Of a DNA stretch of 64,000 nt, positions 7,990 through 16,948 are shown piece by piece. Source of the stretch: Paracoccaceae bacterium (GTDB lineage: Bacteria > Pseudomonadota > Alphaproteobacteria > Rhodobacterales > Rhodobacteraceae). Each line of letters starts with the position of its first letter. Within the stretch, counting starts at the first letter, position 1. The notes beneath the pieces are model-generated. The model was not told where the DNA came from, searched no databases, and saw only the letters and a list, made by a program, of their open reading frames with translations. The DNA is taken from NCBI GenBank assembly GCA_014872815.1, contig WKFK01000015.1:1-64000 (forward strand), given 5' to 3'. Both the position numbers and the translations under genes were made by a program.

Positions 7990-10605
7990 TTAATGCACGA
8001 CGGCGTCATCCGGTTTTGGATTGTCGCTGCTGCCCACCCGATCTCCGATCAGAAGACCTTCGGCCCCGGCTGTGACGGGCACGGTGTCGCCATCCTTGAT
8101 GTCCCCAGCCAGCAGAGCTTCGGCCAGCGGGTTTTGCAGTGCGCGCTGCATCACGCGCTTCAGAGGCCGCGCCCCAAAGACCGGATCATAGCCTTCATCG
8201 GCCAGCCATTTTTTGGCGCCCTCATCCAACTCCAGGCCGATTTTGCGACCGGCGAGGCGCTTTTTGAGGCGCGCGAGTTGAATGTCGACAATGCCATCCA
8301 TGTCCTGCCGTCCCAGCCGGTCAAAGATGATGGTCTCATCCAAACGGTTGAGGAACTCCGGCCGGAAGTGAGCGCGCACGGCGTCCATGACATCGCGACG
8401 GGCGTCAGAGGCATCCGCGCCTTCAGGCAGTTGGCTCAACGCCTGTGCGCCGAGGTTGGACGTCAGGATGATCAGCGTTTGCTTGAAGTCCACCGTGCGG
8501 CCCTGACCATCAGTCAGCACGCCGTCATCGAGCACTTGCAAGAGCACGTTGAAGACATCAGGATGCGCCTTTTCGACCTCGTCAAACAGCACCACCTGGT
8601 ACGGGCGACGACGCACGGCTTCGGTGAGCACGCCACCTTCGTCATAGCCCACATAGCCGGGAGGCGCGCCGATCAGACGGGCGACAGCGTGTTTCTCCAT
8701 GAACTCGGACATGTCGATGCGCACCATGGCGTTGTCGTCGTCAAACAGGAACTCGGCCACAGCTTTGGTCAGCTCGGTTTTGCCCACACCGGTTGGCCCC
8801 AAGAAGAGAAACGAGCCTAGCGGACGGTTCTCATCATTGAGCCCGGCACGCGCACGGCGCACGGCATTGGAGAGCGCGGTCACGGCGGAGTGCTGGCCGA
8901 TCACGCGGCGGTGCAGGTCATCTTCCATGCGCAGGAGTTTTTCGCGCTCACCTTCGAGCATCTTGGAGGTTGGAATACCGGTCCAACGCTCGACCACTTG
9001 CGCGATCTGTTCCGGGCGCACGGCCTCTTCGACCGTCACTTCACCTTCGGCGCTTTCCGCCTCTTCGAGCTTTTTCTCAAGGTCCGGGATCACGCCGTAT
9101 GACAGCTCCCCGGCGCGGGCGAGATTCCCTTCGCGTTTGGCGATGTCCAGATCGGCACGGGCCTGATCCAGCGCTTCTTTGATGTTCTGCGCCGAGGCGA
9201 GCTTGTCCCGACCGGCTTGCCATTTGGCGGTCATCTCAGAGGATTTCTCCTGCAGGTCCGCCAGATCCTTTTGCAAGGTTTCCAGACGGTCCTTGGAGGC
9301 CGCATCGTCCTCAAGCTTGAGCGCTTCTTCCTCGATCTGCAGCTGCAGGATCTGACGGTCGAGCGCGTCGAGCTCTTCGGGTTTGCTGTCCACTTCCATG
9401 CGCAGACGCGAAGCCGCTTCGTCCACAAGGTCGATGGCTTTGTCCGGCAGGAAGCGGTCAGTGATGTAGCGGTGGCTCAAGGTGGAGGCCGCAACCAAAG
9501 CCGCATCAGAGATGCGCACGCCGTGGTGCAGTTCATACTTTTCCTTGATGCCGCGCAGGATGGAGATGGTGTCCTCCACGGTGGGTTCTTCGACCTGAAC
9601 CGGCTGGAAGCGACGTGCCAGGGCGGCGTCTTTCTCCACATATTTGCGGTATTCATCCAGCGTGGTGGCACCGATACAGTGCAGCTCCCCCCGTGCAAGC
9701 GCAGGCTTGATCAGGTTGGCGGCGTCCATTGCGCCGTCGGTTTTGCCCGCGCCGACCAGCGTGTGCATCTCGTCAATGAAGAGAATGATTTCGCCCGCGG
9801 CTTCAGTGACTTCGGTCAGAACCGCCTTAAGACGCTCCTCAAACTCACCGCGGTATTTTGCGCCCGCAATCAGCGCGCCCATGTCGAGCGCCAGCAGCTT
9901 TTTATTGCGTAAGGATTCTGGCACATCGCCGTTCACGATACGCAGCGCCATGCCCTCGGCAATCGCGGTTTTACCCACGCCCGGCTCGCCAATCAGAACA
10001 GGGTTGTTTTTGGTGCGGCGGCTCAAAACCTGCATCGCGCGACGGATTTCATCGTCCCGGCCAATGATCGGGTCGATTTTGCCTTCGCTGGCGCGTTCGG
10101 TCAGGTCCTGGGCGTATTTATTGAGCGCATCATAGCCATCCTCAGCCGATGCACTGTCAGCGGTGCGGCCTTTGCGGATGTCGTTGATGGCAGCGTTCAG
10201 CGCTTGGGCGGTGACATTGGCCCCGTCCAGCGCGTCCTTGGCTTTGGATTTCACCATCATCAGCGCCATCAAGATACGCTCCACCGGCACAAAGCTATCA
10301 CCTGCCTTCTTGGCAAGCGCCTCTGCTTCGCCCAGCACTTTTGCAGTGGCGTTATCCATGTAAGGCTGACCGGTATCGCCAGACACTTGCGGCAGTTTAC
10401 CAACCGCAGCGTCGACTGCCGTGCGCACCATTTGTGGCGCGCCACCGGCACGGGTGATCAGATTGGCAGCAAGCCCCTGATCATCATCCATTAATGCTTT
10501 TAGAATGTGTTCGGGCACCAAACGCTGGTGGTTTTCCCGCATGGCAATGGTCTGCGCAGCCTGAATGAATCCGCGGGACCGTTCCGTGAACTTGCTCAAG
10601 TCCAT
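7990..10605 (-). CDS. clpB: ClpB disaggregase
   Basis: An 871-residue Hsp100 chaperone that extracts proteins from aggregates together with DnaK. An N-terminal Clp repeat domain is followed by two AAA+ modules with Walker A sites [10 protein letters not shown] (about residue 205) and [10 protein letters not shown] (about residue 605). Between them is a coiled middle domain rich in Glu, Leu and Ala (about 410-530) that marks ClpB rather than ClpA. Full length for the family. A sigma-32-type promoter is visible upstream (10688-10716), so heat induction is likely. A strong terminator follows. Confidence 0.97.
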   Translation of the reverse strand: MDLSKFTERSRGFIQAAQTIAMRENHQRLVPEHILKALMDDDQGLAANLITRAGGAPQMVRTAVDAAVGKLPQVSGDTGQPYMDNATAKVLGEAEALAKKAGDSFVPVERILMALMMVKSKAKDALDGANVTAQALNAAINDIRKGRTADSASAEDGYDALNKYAQDLTERASEGKIDPIIGRDDEIRRAMQVLSRRTKNNPVLIGEPGVGKTAIAEGMALRIVNGDVPESLRNKKLLALDMGALIAGAKYRGEFEERLKAVLTEVTEAAGEIILFIDEMHTLVGAGKTDGAMDAANLIKPALARGELHCIGATTLDEYRKYVEKDAALARRFQPVQVEEPTVEDTISILRGIKEKYELHHGVRISDAALVAASTLSHRYITDRFLPDKAIDLVDEAASRLRMEVDSKPEELDALDRQILQLQIEEEALKLEDDAASKDRLETLQKDLADLQEKSSEMTAKWQAGRDKLASAQNIKEALDQARADLDIAKREGNLARAGELSYGVIPDLEKKLEEAESAEGEVTVEEAVRPEQIAQVVERWTGIPTSKMLEGEREKLLRMEDDLHRRVIGQHSAVTALSNAVRRARAGLNDENRPLGSFLFLGPTGVGKTELTKAVAEFLFDDDNAMVRIDMSEFMEKHAVARLIGAPPGYVGYDEGGVLTEAVRRRPYQVVLFDEVEKAHPDVFNVLLQVLDDGVLTDGQGRTVDFKQTLIILTSNLGAQALSQLPEGADASDARRDVMDAVRAHFRPEFLNRLDETIIFDRLGRQDMDGIVDIQLARLKKRLAGRKIGLELDEGAKKWLADEGYDPVFGARPLKRVMQRALQNPLAEALLAGDIKDGDTVPVTAGAEGLLIGDRVGSSDNPKPDDAVVH

Positions 10606-10687
10606 GGGTATTTCTCCTTCTTGTAAGCGCCCCTCGTCGGTATTGGCGCCCGCTTTGCGGCACGCCCCTGTGTGGGCCTCACATGAG

Positions 10688-10716
10688 ATGTGGGGAACAA
10701 ATCAAAACAGATCAAG
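10688..10716 (-). promoter_or_regulatory. Sigma-32 (RpoH) type promoter for clpB
   Basis: On the minus strand CTTGAT (10711-10716) is followed after 15 bases by CCCCACAT (10688-10695). This is close to the heat-shock consensus CTTGAA-N13-17-CCCCATNT, about 80 bases upstream of the clpB start. The match and the known heat regulation of clpB support the call. Confidence 0.7.
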
Positions 10717-10860
10717 ATGTTCGCCAGTGAAAATCGAACGCTTTTGAAGGGTTGCACAGGTCAGTGCGAAAATGGTGCGAAAATTCCCCTAATTTGAGAC
10801 AAATTTTGCCCTAATTCTGAATCACAGTGCTCAGAAGAGCAGACAAGAAAGGGCCGCACC

Positions 10861-11121
10861 ATGCATGTGACCGAGATTCAGATTTCCAATCCAACCTATC
10901 GCCAAACCCTTGGGGAGCTGTCCGCCGTGGTCAGCCTGAGCGACGAAGTGCGCGACGTGCGCCTGCATTGCGCCGTGGCTGCGGAAGACGATCGTCCGCA
11001 AGGTGCTGGTCGTTTGGCGCTGATCAAAGAGGCGCTGCGCCAATTAAGCCGGATGCCGGAAATCCGCGCTGGCCGCGAAAAGCTGTCTTTTGCCCCTGGG
11101 GTATTTCCCAGCGAAGGCTAA
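10861..11121 (+). CDS. Small uncharacterised protein, 86 residues
   Basis: A short soluble protein with no signal peptide or membrane segment and no motif I recognise. Composition and codon use match the neighbouring genes, a GAAAGGG site precedes the ATG, and a clear intrinsic terminator follows 33 bases after the stop, so it is probably a real single-gene unit. It is divergent from clpB. An amphipathic segment (GRLALIKEALRQLSRMPEIRAGR) near the C-terminus suggests an alpha/beta fold. Function unknown. Confidence 0.7.
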   Translation: MHVTEIQISNPTYRQTLGELSAVVSLSDEVRDVRLHCAVAAEDDRPQGAGRLALIKEALRQLSRMPEIRAGREKLSFAPGVFPSEG

Positions 11122-11154
11122 GTCTCCTACGCTTCCATTGATCTGAAGAGACAT

Positions 11155-11184
11155 CAGCCCCTACGCGGGGCTGTTTGTGTTTTT
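11155..11184 (+). terminator. Intrinsic terminator after the 86-residue gene
   Basis: CAGCCCC and GGGGCTG form a 7-bp stem around a 5-nt loop, followed by TTTGTGTTTTT. Confidence 0.8.
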
Positions 11185-11282
11185 GCGGTCCTCCCCCTTG
11201 CGCGCTACGCCTTGCGGCACAGGGCGCGTGGCGCTAGAAGGCAGACGTTTGCTTTGCCCCTAGATAGCCCGGAGATACCGCC

Positions 11283-12002
11283 ATGACCGCTGATGACCGT
11301 CTGATTGTTGCCCTTGATGTGCCAAACCTGCTGCAAGGTCAGGAGCTTGTGGACCAGATTGGCGATGCGGTGAGCTTCTATAAGATTGGCCTGGGCATGT
11401 TGACCGGCGGTGGTCTGGCACTGGCCAATGAACTGAAACAAGAACGCGGCAAACGCATCTTCCTCGACATGAAACTGTTTGATATTGGCGCCACGGTTGA
11501 GGCCGCCGTACGTGGTCTGGCGCAGTTTGATCTCGATTTTTTGACCGTGCATGGCGATCCGCATGTGGTTGCGGCGGCCAAAGAAGGTGCAGCGGGCAGC
11601 AATCTGAAAATTCTCGGCGTGACGGTTTTGACGTCTTTGGATCGCGGTGATCTGGACAATTGCCTGATCAAGGACGGCGCGATTCCTGATCTGGTGGTCG
11701 AGCGTGCTGGCAAGGCGTTTGACGCGGGTGCGGATGGCGTGATTGCGTCGCCACAAGAAGCCGCAATGATCCGCGCACTGCCTGAATCTGAGGGGCGTTT
11801 GATTGTGACCCCAGGTGTGCGCCCAGCTGGCGCGGCGCTCGGCGATCAGAAACGGGTGGCGACGCCGGCCAATGCTGTGGCGGATGGCGTGGACCATATT
11901 GTGGTGGGACGTCCGGTGTGGACCGCAGAAGACCCGCGTGCGGCGGCGCACGCCATTGTGGCAGAGATGAACTCCGTGCAGGCGCGTCAGCCCAACCGCT
12001 AG
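11283..12002 (+). CDS. pyrF: Orotidine-5'-phosphate decarboxylase
   Basis: A 239-residue TIM-barrel enzyme for the last step of UMP synthesis. The catalytic D-x-K-x-x-D tetrad region reads FLDMKLFDIGATVE near residue 60, and the phosphate-binding region is VTPGVRPAG near residue 178. Length is normal for the bacterial enzyme. The ATG is preceded by GGAGATACC. It stands alone between a terminated small gene and a convergent Nudix gene. Confidence 0.96.
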   Translation: MTADDRLIVALDVPNLLQGQELVDQIGDAVSFYKIGLGMLTGGGLALANELKQERGKRIFLDMKLFDIGATVEAAVRGLAQFDLDFLTVHGDPHVVAAAKEGAAGSNLKILGVTVLTSLDRGDLDNCLIKDGAIPDLVVERAGKAFDAGADGVIASPQEAAMIRALPESEGRLIVTPGVRPAGAALGDQKRVATPANAVADGVDHIVVGRPVWTAEDPRAAAHAIVAEMNSVQARQPNR

Positions 12003-12014
12003 GGCCAGTCTGCT

Positions 12015-12503
12015 TCAGGCGCAGGCGGCCATTGGCAGTTCAAACCTGTAGGTGCCGTCAGGATTTTCCGGATGCGTATCGGCGAGGAAATCGGCGAGAC
12101 GTGTCTGGAAATGAGGGATGCCTTTGGGGTGGGTGAGATACTCATGCGGCGACATGAGTTTCACCCTCTGACCTTCATCGCCGAGCACAATGTGCTCTGC
12201 CATGTCCGCAGGCAATTGCGCGGCGAAGAACCAAGTGAAGTGGTCGTGACGCTGATACCGGCGAGCCCAGATCACATCCTGCTCTGATAGGGTCAGGCCA
12301 ATCTCTTCTTCGGTTTCACGAAGCGCGCAGGTCAGCGCGGCCTCGTCGCCTTCGCGGCCACCACCGGGGAAATCCCAGTAGTCCGGCCAGGGAATGGTGG
12401 CGATATCATCACGCAGCACCGACACCAGCTTATCCCCCACAAACACAATCAGCTTGGAGCCGCGATAGGCCCTGTCAGGGAAGTTCGGGAATGCTATAGT
12501 CAT
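12015..12503 (-). CDS. Nudix hydrolase
   Basis: A 162-residue protein with a clear Nudix box, GGREGDEAALTCALRETEEEIGL, fitting G-x5-E-x7-REUxEExGU, so it hydrolyses a nucleoside diphosphate linked to another moiety. The substrate is not evident. I chose the ATG at 12503 (MTIAFPNF); the frame is open up to a TTG at 12530, but that would abut the dinB start and adds no recognised residues. It is divergent from dinB with 26 bases between starts, so the two promoters must overlap or lie within the genes. Confidence 0.85.
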   Translation of the reverse strand: MTIAFPNFPDRAYRGSKLIVFVGDKLVSVLRDDIATIPWPDYWDFPGGGREGDEAALTCALRETEEEIGLTLSEQDVIWARRYQRHDHFTWFFAAQLPADMAEHIVLGDEGQRVKLMSPHEYLTHPKGIPHFQTRLADFLADTHPENPDGTYRFELPMAACA

Positions 12504-12529
12504 GGCGCTATCCGATACAAAGTAAACCA

Positions 12530-13783
12530 ATGCCAGCAGTATGCCGCGATTGTCTTAACGAATTGGAAACCACAAAAAGGTGTCCACATTGTGGCAGCCT
12601 GCGTGTGACCTCCCATCCGGAGCTGTTTGAGCTGTCTATCGCGCATATGGATTGCGATGCGTTTTATGCAAGTGTCGAGAAGCGCGATAACCCGGAGTTG
12701 ATTGACAAGCCGGTGATTATTGGCGGTGGCAAACGCGGCGTGGTGTCCACGGCCTGTTATGTGGCACGTATTCGCGGGGTGCGCTCGGCGATGCCGATGT
12801 TTCAGGCGCTGAAACTGTGCCCCGATGCGGTGGTGATCAAGCCGCGCATGGAGGTTTATGTCGAGGTCAGCCGAGCGATCCGAAAGATGATGGATGAGCT
12901 CACCCCGGTGATTGAGCCTCTGTCGCTGGATGAGGCGTTTTTGGACATGACCGGCACCACAAAGCTGCATGGCGCGCCGCCAGCGGTGATGCTGGCGCGA
13001 CTGACCAAACGCATGAAAGATGAGTTGGGCGTGACGGGCTCGGTGGGGCTGTCGCACAATAAGTTTCTGGCCAAGGTCGCCAGTGATCTGGACAAACCGC
13101 GCGGGTTTTCGGTGATTGGCAAGACGGAGACGGACGCGTTTTTGGCGGACAAGCCGGTGCGGATGATCTGGGGCATTGGGCCGGTGGCGCAACAAAGCCT
13201 GGAGCGCGCGGGCATTCGGACCTTTACGGACCTGCTGCGCTGGGATCAGGAAGACCTGATCGCGCGGTTTGGCAACACGGGCTGTCGGCTTTGGCATCTG
13301 GCGCGCGGACAAGACCGACGCAAAGTGTCCAACAACGCGCCGATGAAAAGCATCAGCAACGAGACGACGTTTTTTGAGGACACCGCCAGTACGGACATCC
13401 TGGATGGGCATTTGTGGCGCTTGGCCGAAAAGGTCAGTGACCGCGCCAAGGCCAAAGATTTGGCGGGCCGCGTGGTGACCTTGAAGCTGAAACGGGCGAA
13501 TTTTTCCACGATCAGCCGGCGGGTGAGCCTGCGCGATGCCACGCAGATGGCGGATACGCTCTATCGCACCGCACGTGGCCTGTTTGATCAGGTGGAGGAT
13601 GAAGGGCCGTATCGGCTGATTGGCGTTGGTCTGGCGGATTTGGTGCCCGCGACACAGGCGGACCTGTCAGGCGATTTGCTTGACCCGCAAGCGGTGCAGC
13701 GGGCCAAGGCGGAGCGCGCCACCGATGCCATTCGCGAGCGCTTCGGCTCTGACGCGATCCTCAAAGGGCGGTCGATGCGTTAG
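12530..13783 (+). CDS. dinB: DNA polymerase IV (Y family) with N-terminal zinc ribbon
   Basis: A 417-residue translesion polymerase. The catalytic core begins around residue 38 with AHMDCDAFYASVE (metal ligand D41) and continues with SLDEAFLDM near residue 140; a helix-hairpin-helix region lies near 215-235 and the little-finger domain follows. Before the core is C5-x2-C8-x9-C18-x2-C21, a likely zinc ribbon absent from E. coli DinB but, as I recall, common in related marine alphaproteobacteria. No strong Shine-Dalgarno is seen. The last codon overlaps the stop of the convergent CDF gene by four bases. SOS control is not evident from the 26-base upstream gap. Confidence 0.93.
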   Translation: MPAVCRDCLNELETTKRCPHCGSLRVTSHPELFELSIAHMDCDAFYASVEKRDNPELIDKPVIIGGGKRGVVSTACYVARIRGVRSAMPMFQALKLCPDAVVIKPRMEVYVEVSRAIRKMMDELTPVIEPLSLDEAFLDMTGTTKLHGAPPAVMLARLTKRMKDELGVTGSVGLSHNKFLAKVASDLDKPRGFSVIGKTETDAFLADKPVRMIWGIGPVAQQSLERAGIRTFTDLLRWDQEDLIARFGNTGCRLWHLARGQDRRKVSNNAPMKSISNETTFFEDTASTDILDGHLWRLAEKVSDRAKAKDLAGRVVTLKLKRANFSTISRRVSLRDATQMADTLYRTARGLFDQVEDEGPYRLIGVGLADLVPATQADLSGDLLDPQAVQRAKAERATDAIRERFGSDAILKGRSMR

Positions 13784-14736
13784 CCTTTTTTGGACAGTAT
13801 GCCCTCAGGCCAGCAGCGGGGGTATTGCGAAATACAGAGCAGCACATCGGCACCGGGCAGCACTTTGCGCACGTCAGCAATCATGGTGAGGTTGAGGTCA
13901 TCGATTTGCTCCGATGTGACCGCCTGCTTGGGGTTGTAGTAGACGCTGACGGTGTAGGTGCGGCCAAGTTTGACCACGGACATGTCGGTGAATTCCCCCG
14001 GCAGATCGGCGACTGATGCGCGTAGCGCGCGGCGGGCCTTGGCGATGATCTCCGGTTGGGCGGTGACGCCAAGCAACTCGCCCATGCCGCCGCCGAGATC
14101 GCGCAGAACCTGACGCACGGCAACCAGACAGAGGAAGAAGACCACGATGCTGTCGCCAATCGGAGCGACTGGCGCGAGGAAGCTGTCGCCAAAGGCATAG
14201 ATCATGCCGAGGCCCATGGCGGTGGCGACCGTCATAAAACCGTCAATGGCGGCGGCTTTGCTTTCCAGCTTGAGGATTTCGCTGACCTCGCCGGTTTTCT
14301 TCCATGTATGGCGGTGCATCGCCCACAGCCCAAAGCAGGTGGCGCTGATCACCACGAAGTAGATCAACATGGGCTCGTAGTTCAGCGTCGGGATCGCCTC
14401 GCCCTGAATGTAATTCAGGATGTTCATCACGGCAGAGCCACAGGCAAAGAGGATCAGGCCAATCAGCGACAGCGAACGGAAGGTGACAAACACCGCTTCA
14501 TCAGCGGCATAGCCCAGGGGGCGGAACCGGTCTGGAGCGGCGTCGACGTTTTTACTGATCCTGCGCCCGATGAAGGCCGAGGTGAAAGCGATCAGGGAGA
14601 ACAACCCGTCCATCATGATCGCGGTGGAATTGGAGAGTATTGCAGCCAGCACTCCCGCCCCGCCCATAAACAGACTGCCTGCCATGGCGATGGAAAGAGC
14701 GCGCATTTCGCGGTTTTTGATGGTGTGTGCGTCCAT
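13780..14736 (-). CDS. Cation diffusion facilitator family transporter
   Basis: A 318-residue membrane protein with about six hydrophobic segments in the first 200 residues and a soluble C-terminal ferredoxin-like domain (about 215-310), the architecture of CDF metal/proton antiporters. The usual metal-site pairs in helices 2 and 5 (H/D-x3-D) appear as DGLFS (about residue 43) and DGFMT (about 164), each keeping one Asp but with Ser or Thr in the other position. The substrate is therefore uncertain, and transport of divalent metal is not assured. It shares a four-base tail overlap with dinB. Confidence 0.8.
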   Translation of the reverse strand: MDAHTIKNREMRALSIAMAGSLFMGGAGVLAAILSNSTAIMMDGLFSLIAFTSAFIGRRISKNVDAAPDRFRPLGYAADEAVFVTFRSLSLIGLILFACGSAVMNILNYIQGEAIPTLNYEPMLIYFVVISATCFGLWAMHRHTWKKTGEVSEILKLESKAAAIDGFMTVATAMGLGMIYAFGDSFLAPVAPIGDSIVVFFLCLVAVRQVLRDLGGGMGELLGVTAQPEIIAKARRALRASVADLPGEFTDMSVVKLGRTYTVSVYYNPKQAVTSEQIDDLNLTMIADVRKVLPGADVLLCISQYPRCWPEGILSKKG

Positions 14737-14798
14737 GGCGGGTCCTCACATATCGTGTTCCCGCCAAGATAGGGCATGGCTCGAGGTTTGCGAGGGGA

Positions 14799-15482
14799 TT
14801 AGTAGACGAAGGGGATCAGTTTGGCGGTTTTGGCAGCATAAGCGTCAAACTCCGCGCCGTAACGTTGGGACAGGTAAGCGTCCAAGGCGGGAATGTGGAA
14901 GAAGAGGAAGCCCACGGTCATAGACAGCGGGATCGCAAAAGCCAACCAAGAGGTCGTGAGCAAAGCCCAGCCGGTGAACAGCACCATGTCGCCAAAGTAG
15001 TTGATGTGCATGGAATGTTTGAACAATCCGCCGGTATAGCAGCGGCCTTTGCTCTCCGGGCGTTTCTTCCAGATCATGCGTTGAAGCTCTGAGCCGGTGT
15101 TGAGATAGGAGCCAAAGGCAATCAGCCCCAGCGCCAGCATGTCCATGCTGCCAAAGGGTACAGCGGAGTCACGCAGGATTCCCGCGCCTAGAAGCAGGAA
15201 GCCGATTTCGAATAGGGCCATAAAGGCCGACAGTCCCAAGGCTTCTGAGAGTTCCACCTTGCGTTTGAGCAGGACAAACAGCGTGATCAGGTGCCGCAGG
15301 AAATAGAGCACCGCGCAGCCCGACAACAATTTGGCGCGAGCGGGGTCGGCCCACTCCAGCGCAAAAGCGAGCCAAAGGCATAGGCAGACGATGCTGCCGT
15401 GCAAGGCGGCAAAGATCAGCTTTGGCACAAAGGAGCGGTCATGGGCGCGGTCTACCCCGCCGGTGGTTGCAGACGACGACAT
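14799..15482 (-). CDS. Membrane protein of the isoprenylcysteine methyltransferase / steroid reductase-like type
   Basis: A 227-residue protein with five or six membrane segments. The C-terminal part (GGLFKHSMHINYFGDMV ... YLSQRYGAEFDAYAAKTAKLIPF) matches the pattern shared by ICMT-like methyltransferases and DUF1295 proteins: a GLF/YxxxRHPxY-like segment and a terminal RYGxEFxxYxxxxxxxIPF. The exact reaction is unknown; lipid or small-molecule methylation or reduction are possibilities. An AAAGG site precedes the ATG. It is divergent from the TetR gene at 15703, and two matching palindromes in the gap suggest repression by that regulator. Confidence 0.75.
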   Translation of the reverse strand: MSSSATTGGVDRAHDRSFVPKLIFAALHGSIVCLCLWLAFALEWADPARAKLLSGCAVLYFLRHLITLFVLLKRKVELSEALGLSAFMALFEIGFLLLGAGILRDSAVPFGSMDMLALGLIAFGSYLNTGSELQRMIWKKRPESKGRCYTGGLFKHSMHINYFGDMVLFTGWALLTTSWLAFAIPLSMTVGFLFFHIPALDAYLSQRYGAEFDAYAAKTAKLIPFVY

Positions 15483-15616
15483 TTAGGGACCTTTCAAAAC
15501 AGACAGACAAGTGCGCGACACCCGTCCGCGATCTTGCAAAGGATGCCGGCCGACACGGCACAGGCCAGCAGGACTTCGAGACGGAAGAGGGGTGGAGTGC
15601 GCGTTGGAACCATCTT

Positions 15617-15636
15617 TTTAGACCGATTGGACGAAA
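15617..15636. promoter_or_regulatory. TetR operator, site 1
   Basis: TTTAGACC-GATT-GGACGAAA, an imperfect palindrome of the form TTTMGWCC-N4-GGWCKAAA. It lies in the divergent gap between the ICMT-like gene and the TetR gene. Sites with the same core are at 15680-15699 and 16839-16858. Confidence 0.7.
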
Positions 15637-15679
15637 ACAATTTCCTCCTAGACCTCAGGGGTGAGTCGTGTCAAATAGT

Positions 15680-15699
15680 TTTAGACCAAGTGGACGAAA
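15680..15699. promoter_or_regulatory. TetR operator, site 2
   Basis: TTTAGACC-AAGT-GGACGAAA ends three bases before the ATG of the TetR gene, a position that would block its own translation start or promoter. The arms are identical to those of site 1. Confidence 0.7.
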
Positions 15700-15702
15700 T
15701 AA

Positions 15703-16188
15703 ATGCCGAAGATTGTTGACCACGAAGCCCACCGCGCCGATTTGGCGCTACGCGCAGCCTCCTATTTTTCCGAGCACGGCTACGGCGGTGTGAGCATGCG
15801 CAAAGTTGCCGAGCATCTCGGCGTGTCAAAATCTGCGCTCTACCACTACTTCCCCACCAAAGAGGCTCTTTTTCTGGCCTGCACCAAAGAGGTAATGAAG
15901 TCTGTAGCTGTGCCGCAGGCGCGCGGGGCATCACAAGCCGCAAAGATACAGTCGCTGACCGAAGCGATGGCCCCAGATTTTGGCAGTGAAATGGCGCTGT
16001 TGTTTGACTATTTACGCGGGAAATCGGCGACTGAAATAGCCCAAGATGAAGCGATGCAGCTGGCGATTACAACGCACCATACGGTGGTGGCGGAGATTGT
16101 CGGAGAAGAGGCAGCCCTTGAGACGTTGGAGCGTATGATGGGACAGCTGTTGATCGGGTATTTAAGCGGAAAGAACACCGCAAACTAG
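15703..16188 (+). CDS. TetR-family regulator with its own operators
   Basis: A 161-residue repressor-type protein, short for TetR. The N-terminal helix-turn-helix is plain: AASYFSEHGYGGVSMRKVAEHLGVSKSALYHYFPTKEAL (residues about 16-56). The C-terminal ligand domain is small and gives no hint of ligand. Two operator-like palindromes lie directly upstream and a third lies before the convergent membrane gene at 16772, so this regulator probably controls itself, the ICMT-like gene and that membrane gene. The stop codon overlaps the stop of the convergent gene by four bases. Confidence 0.9.
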   Translation: MPKIVDHEAHRADLALRAASYFSEHGYGGVSMRKVAEHLGVSKSALYHYFPTKEALFLACTKEVMKSVAVPQARGASQAAKIQSLTEAMAPDFGSEMALLFDYLRGKSATEIAQDEAMQLAITTHHTVVAEIVGEEAALETLERMMGQLLIGYLSGKNTAN

Positions 16189-16772
16189 TCTGGCTGATAA
16201 GGCTCTTCTCGCAGGACGTGGCTTATCAATATCTTGTAATATAGCATTGGCAGGAACCACTGCACTTCCAACGGTGTTGTAAACACATAGAGCGATAAAA
16301 ACAGCGCGACCACAAACAAGAAGCTTGCCACGGGCCGCTGAAGGTACAGCGGTGTTGTCACAATCACGGCACTGAACCCAAACAGCACCGCAAACACGCC
16401 ACCAATCCAAAGCAGGTTCAGGTCCATAAACGCCCAGCCAAACAGCACAATCTGGGCGGCATGCATCGCCACGAAGCCCAGATGTTGCTTGTTGCCCTGC
16501 CCTTCGCGAAAGTACCATCGCTTCGCTGCGGAGGTGGCGTTGGTGATCACCCCACCCATCATATCAACAGCGAGCGCTGCGATGACTACGAATTGGATCA
16601 CAGACCATCCGAAGTCAAACACCCCACCGGCGAGAACCACGGCAGTCGCAAAAGCAAAAGGCAAATACAACTGAAGCGCTTTTTCCGCAGACGTGGCACC
16701 CGGACCAATCAGCCCGTCGATCACGCCGCCGAATCCCGTGCGCTTCTGAGGTAATTCCCAGCTGATTTTCAT
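16185..16772 (-). CDS. Uncharacterised membrane protein, predicted TetR target
   Basis: A protein of 195 residues with five or six hydrophobic segments and no family I recognise. The notable conserved-looking segment is DMMGGVITNATSAAKRWYFREGQ (about residues 70-92). I chose the ATG at 16772 (MKISWELP) because GGAG lies about nine bases upstream; the frame is open to an ATG at 16808 without a ribosome site. A palindrome matching the TetR operators lies at 16839-16858, just upstream, so co-regulation with the ICMT-like gene is likely. Function unknown; the pairing suggests a joint role in the envelope or in handling a small lipophilic compound. Confidence 0.72.
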   Translation of the reverse strand: MKISWELPQKRTGFGGVIDGLIGPGATSAEKALQLYLPFAFATAVVLAGGVFDFGWSVIQFVVIAALAVDMMGGVITNATSAAKRWYFREGQGNKQHLGFVAMHAAQIVLFGWAFMDLNLLWIGGVFAVLFGFSAVIVTTPLYLQRPVASFLFVVALFLSLYVFTTPLEVQWFLPMLYYKILISHVLREEPYQPD

Positions 16773-16838
16773 GATCTTGGCTCCAGTTTTTGGAATGACA
16801 TGGATCACTTAGGAAGCTTTCGCAGCCAGATCAATCTT

Positions 16839-16858
16839 TTTAGACCAATTGGACTATA
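16839..16858. promoter_or_regulatory. TetR operator, site 3
   Basis: TTTAGACC-AATT-GGACTATA shares 14 of the 16 arm bases with sites 1 and 2 and sits about 66 bases upstream of the membrane gene start at 16772. Confidence 0.65.
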
Positions 16859-16872
16859 ATATTTCTTACAGG

Positions 16873-16926
16873 CAAAGAAAAGCCCGCCGCAAGCGGCGGG
16901 CGTAGCCGAAGCGCCATATCTGGCGC
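16873..16926 (-). terminator. Terminator of the first uptake/ligase operon
   Basis: On the minus strand a 9-bp stem GCCCGCCGC/GCGGCGGGC (16882-16901) is followed by TTTTCTTTGCC. A second hairpin, GCGCCA-TATC-TGGCGC (16911-16926), lies between it and the stop of the PaaK-like gene. Confidence 0.8.
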
Positions 16927-16948
16927 TGGGCTCAGGGGAAGAGCTGTA

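Noticed and set aside
7270-8820. A 516-codon rightward frame over dgt and clpB
   Set aside because: It spans two solid genes and the terminator between them and shows no recognisable domains.
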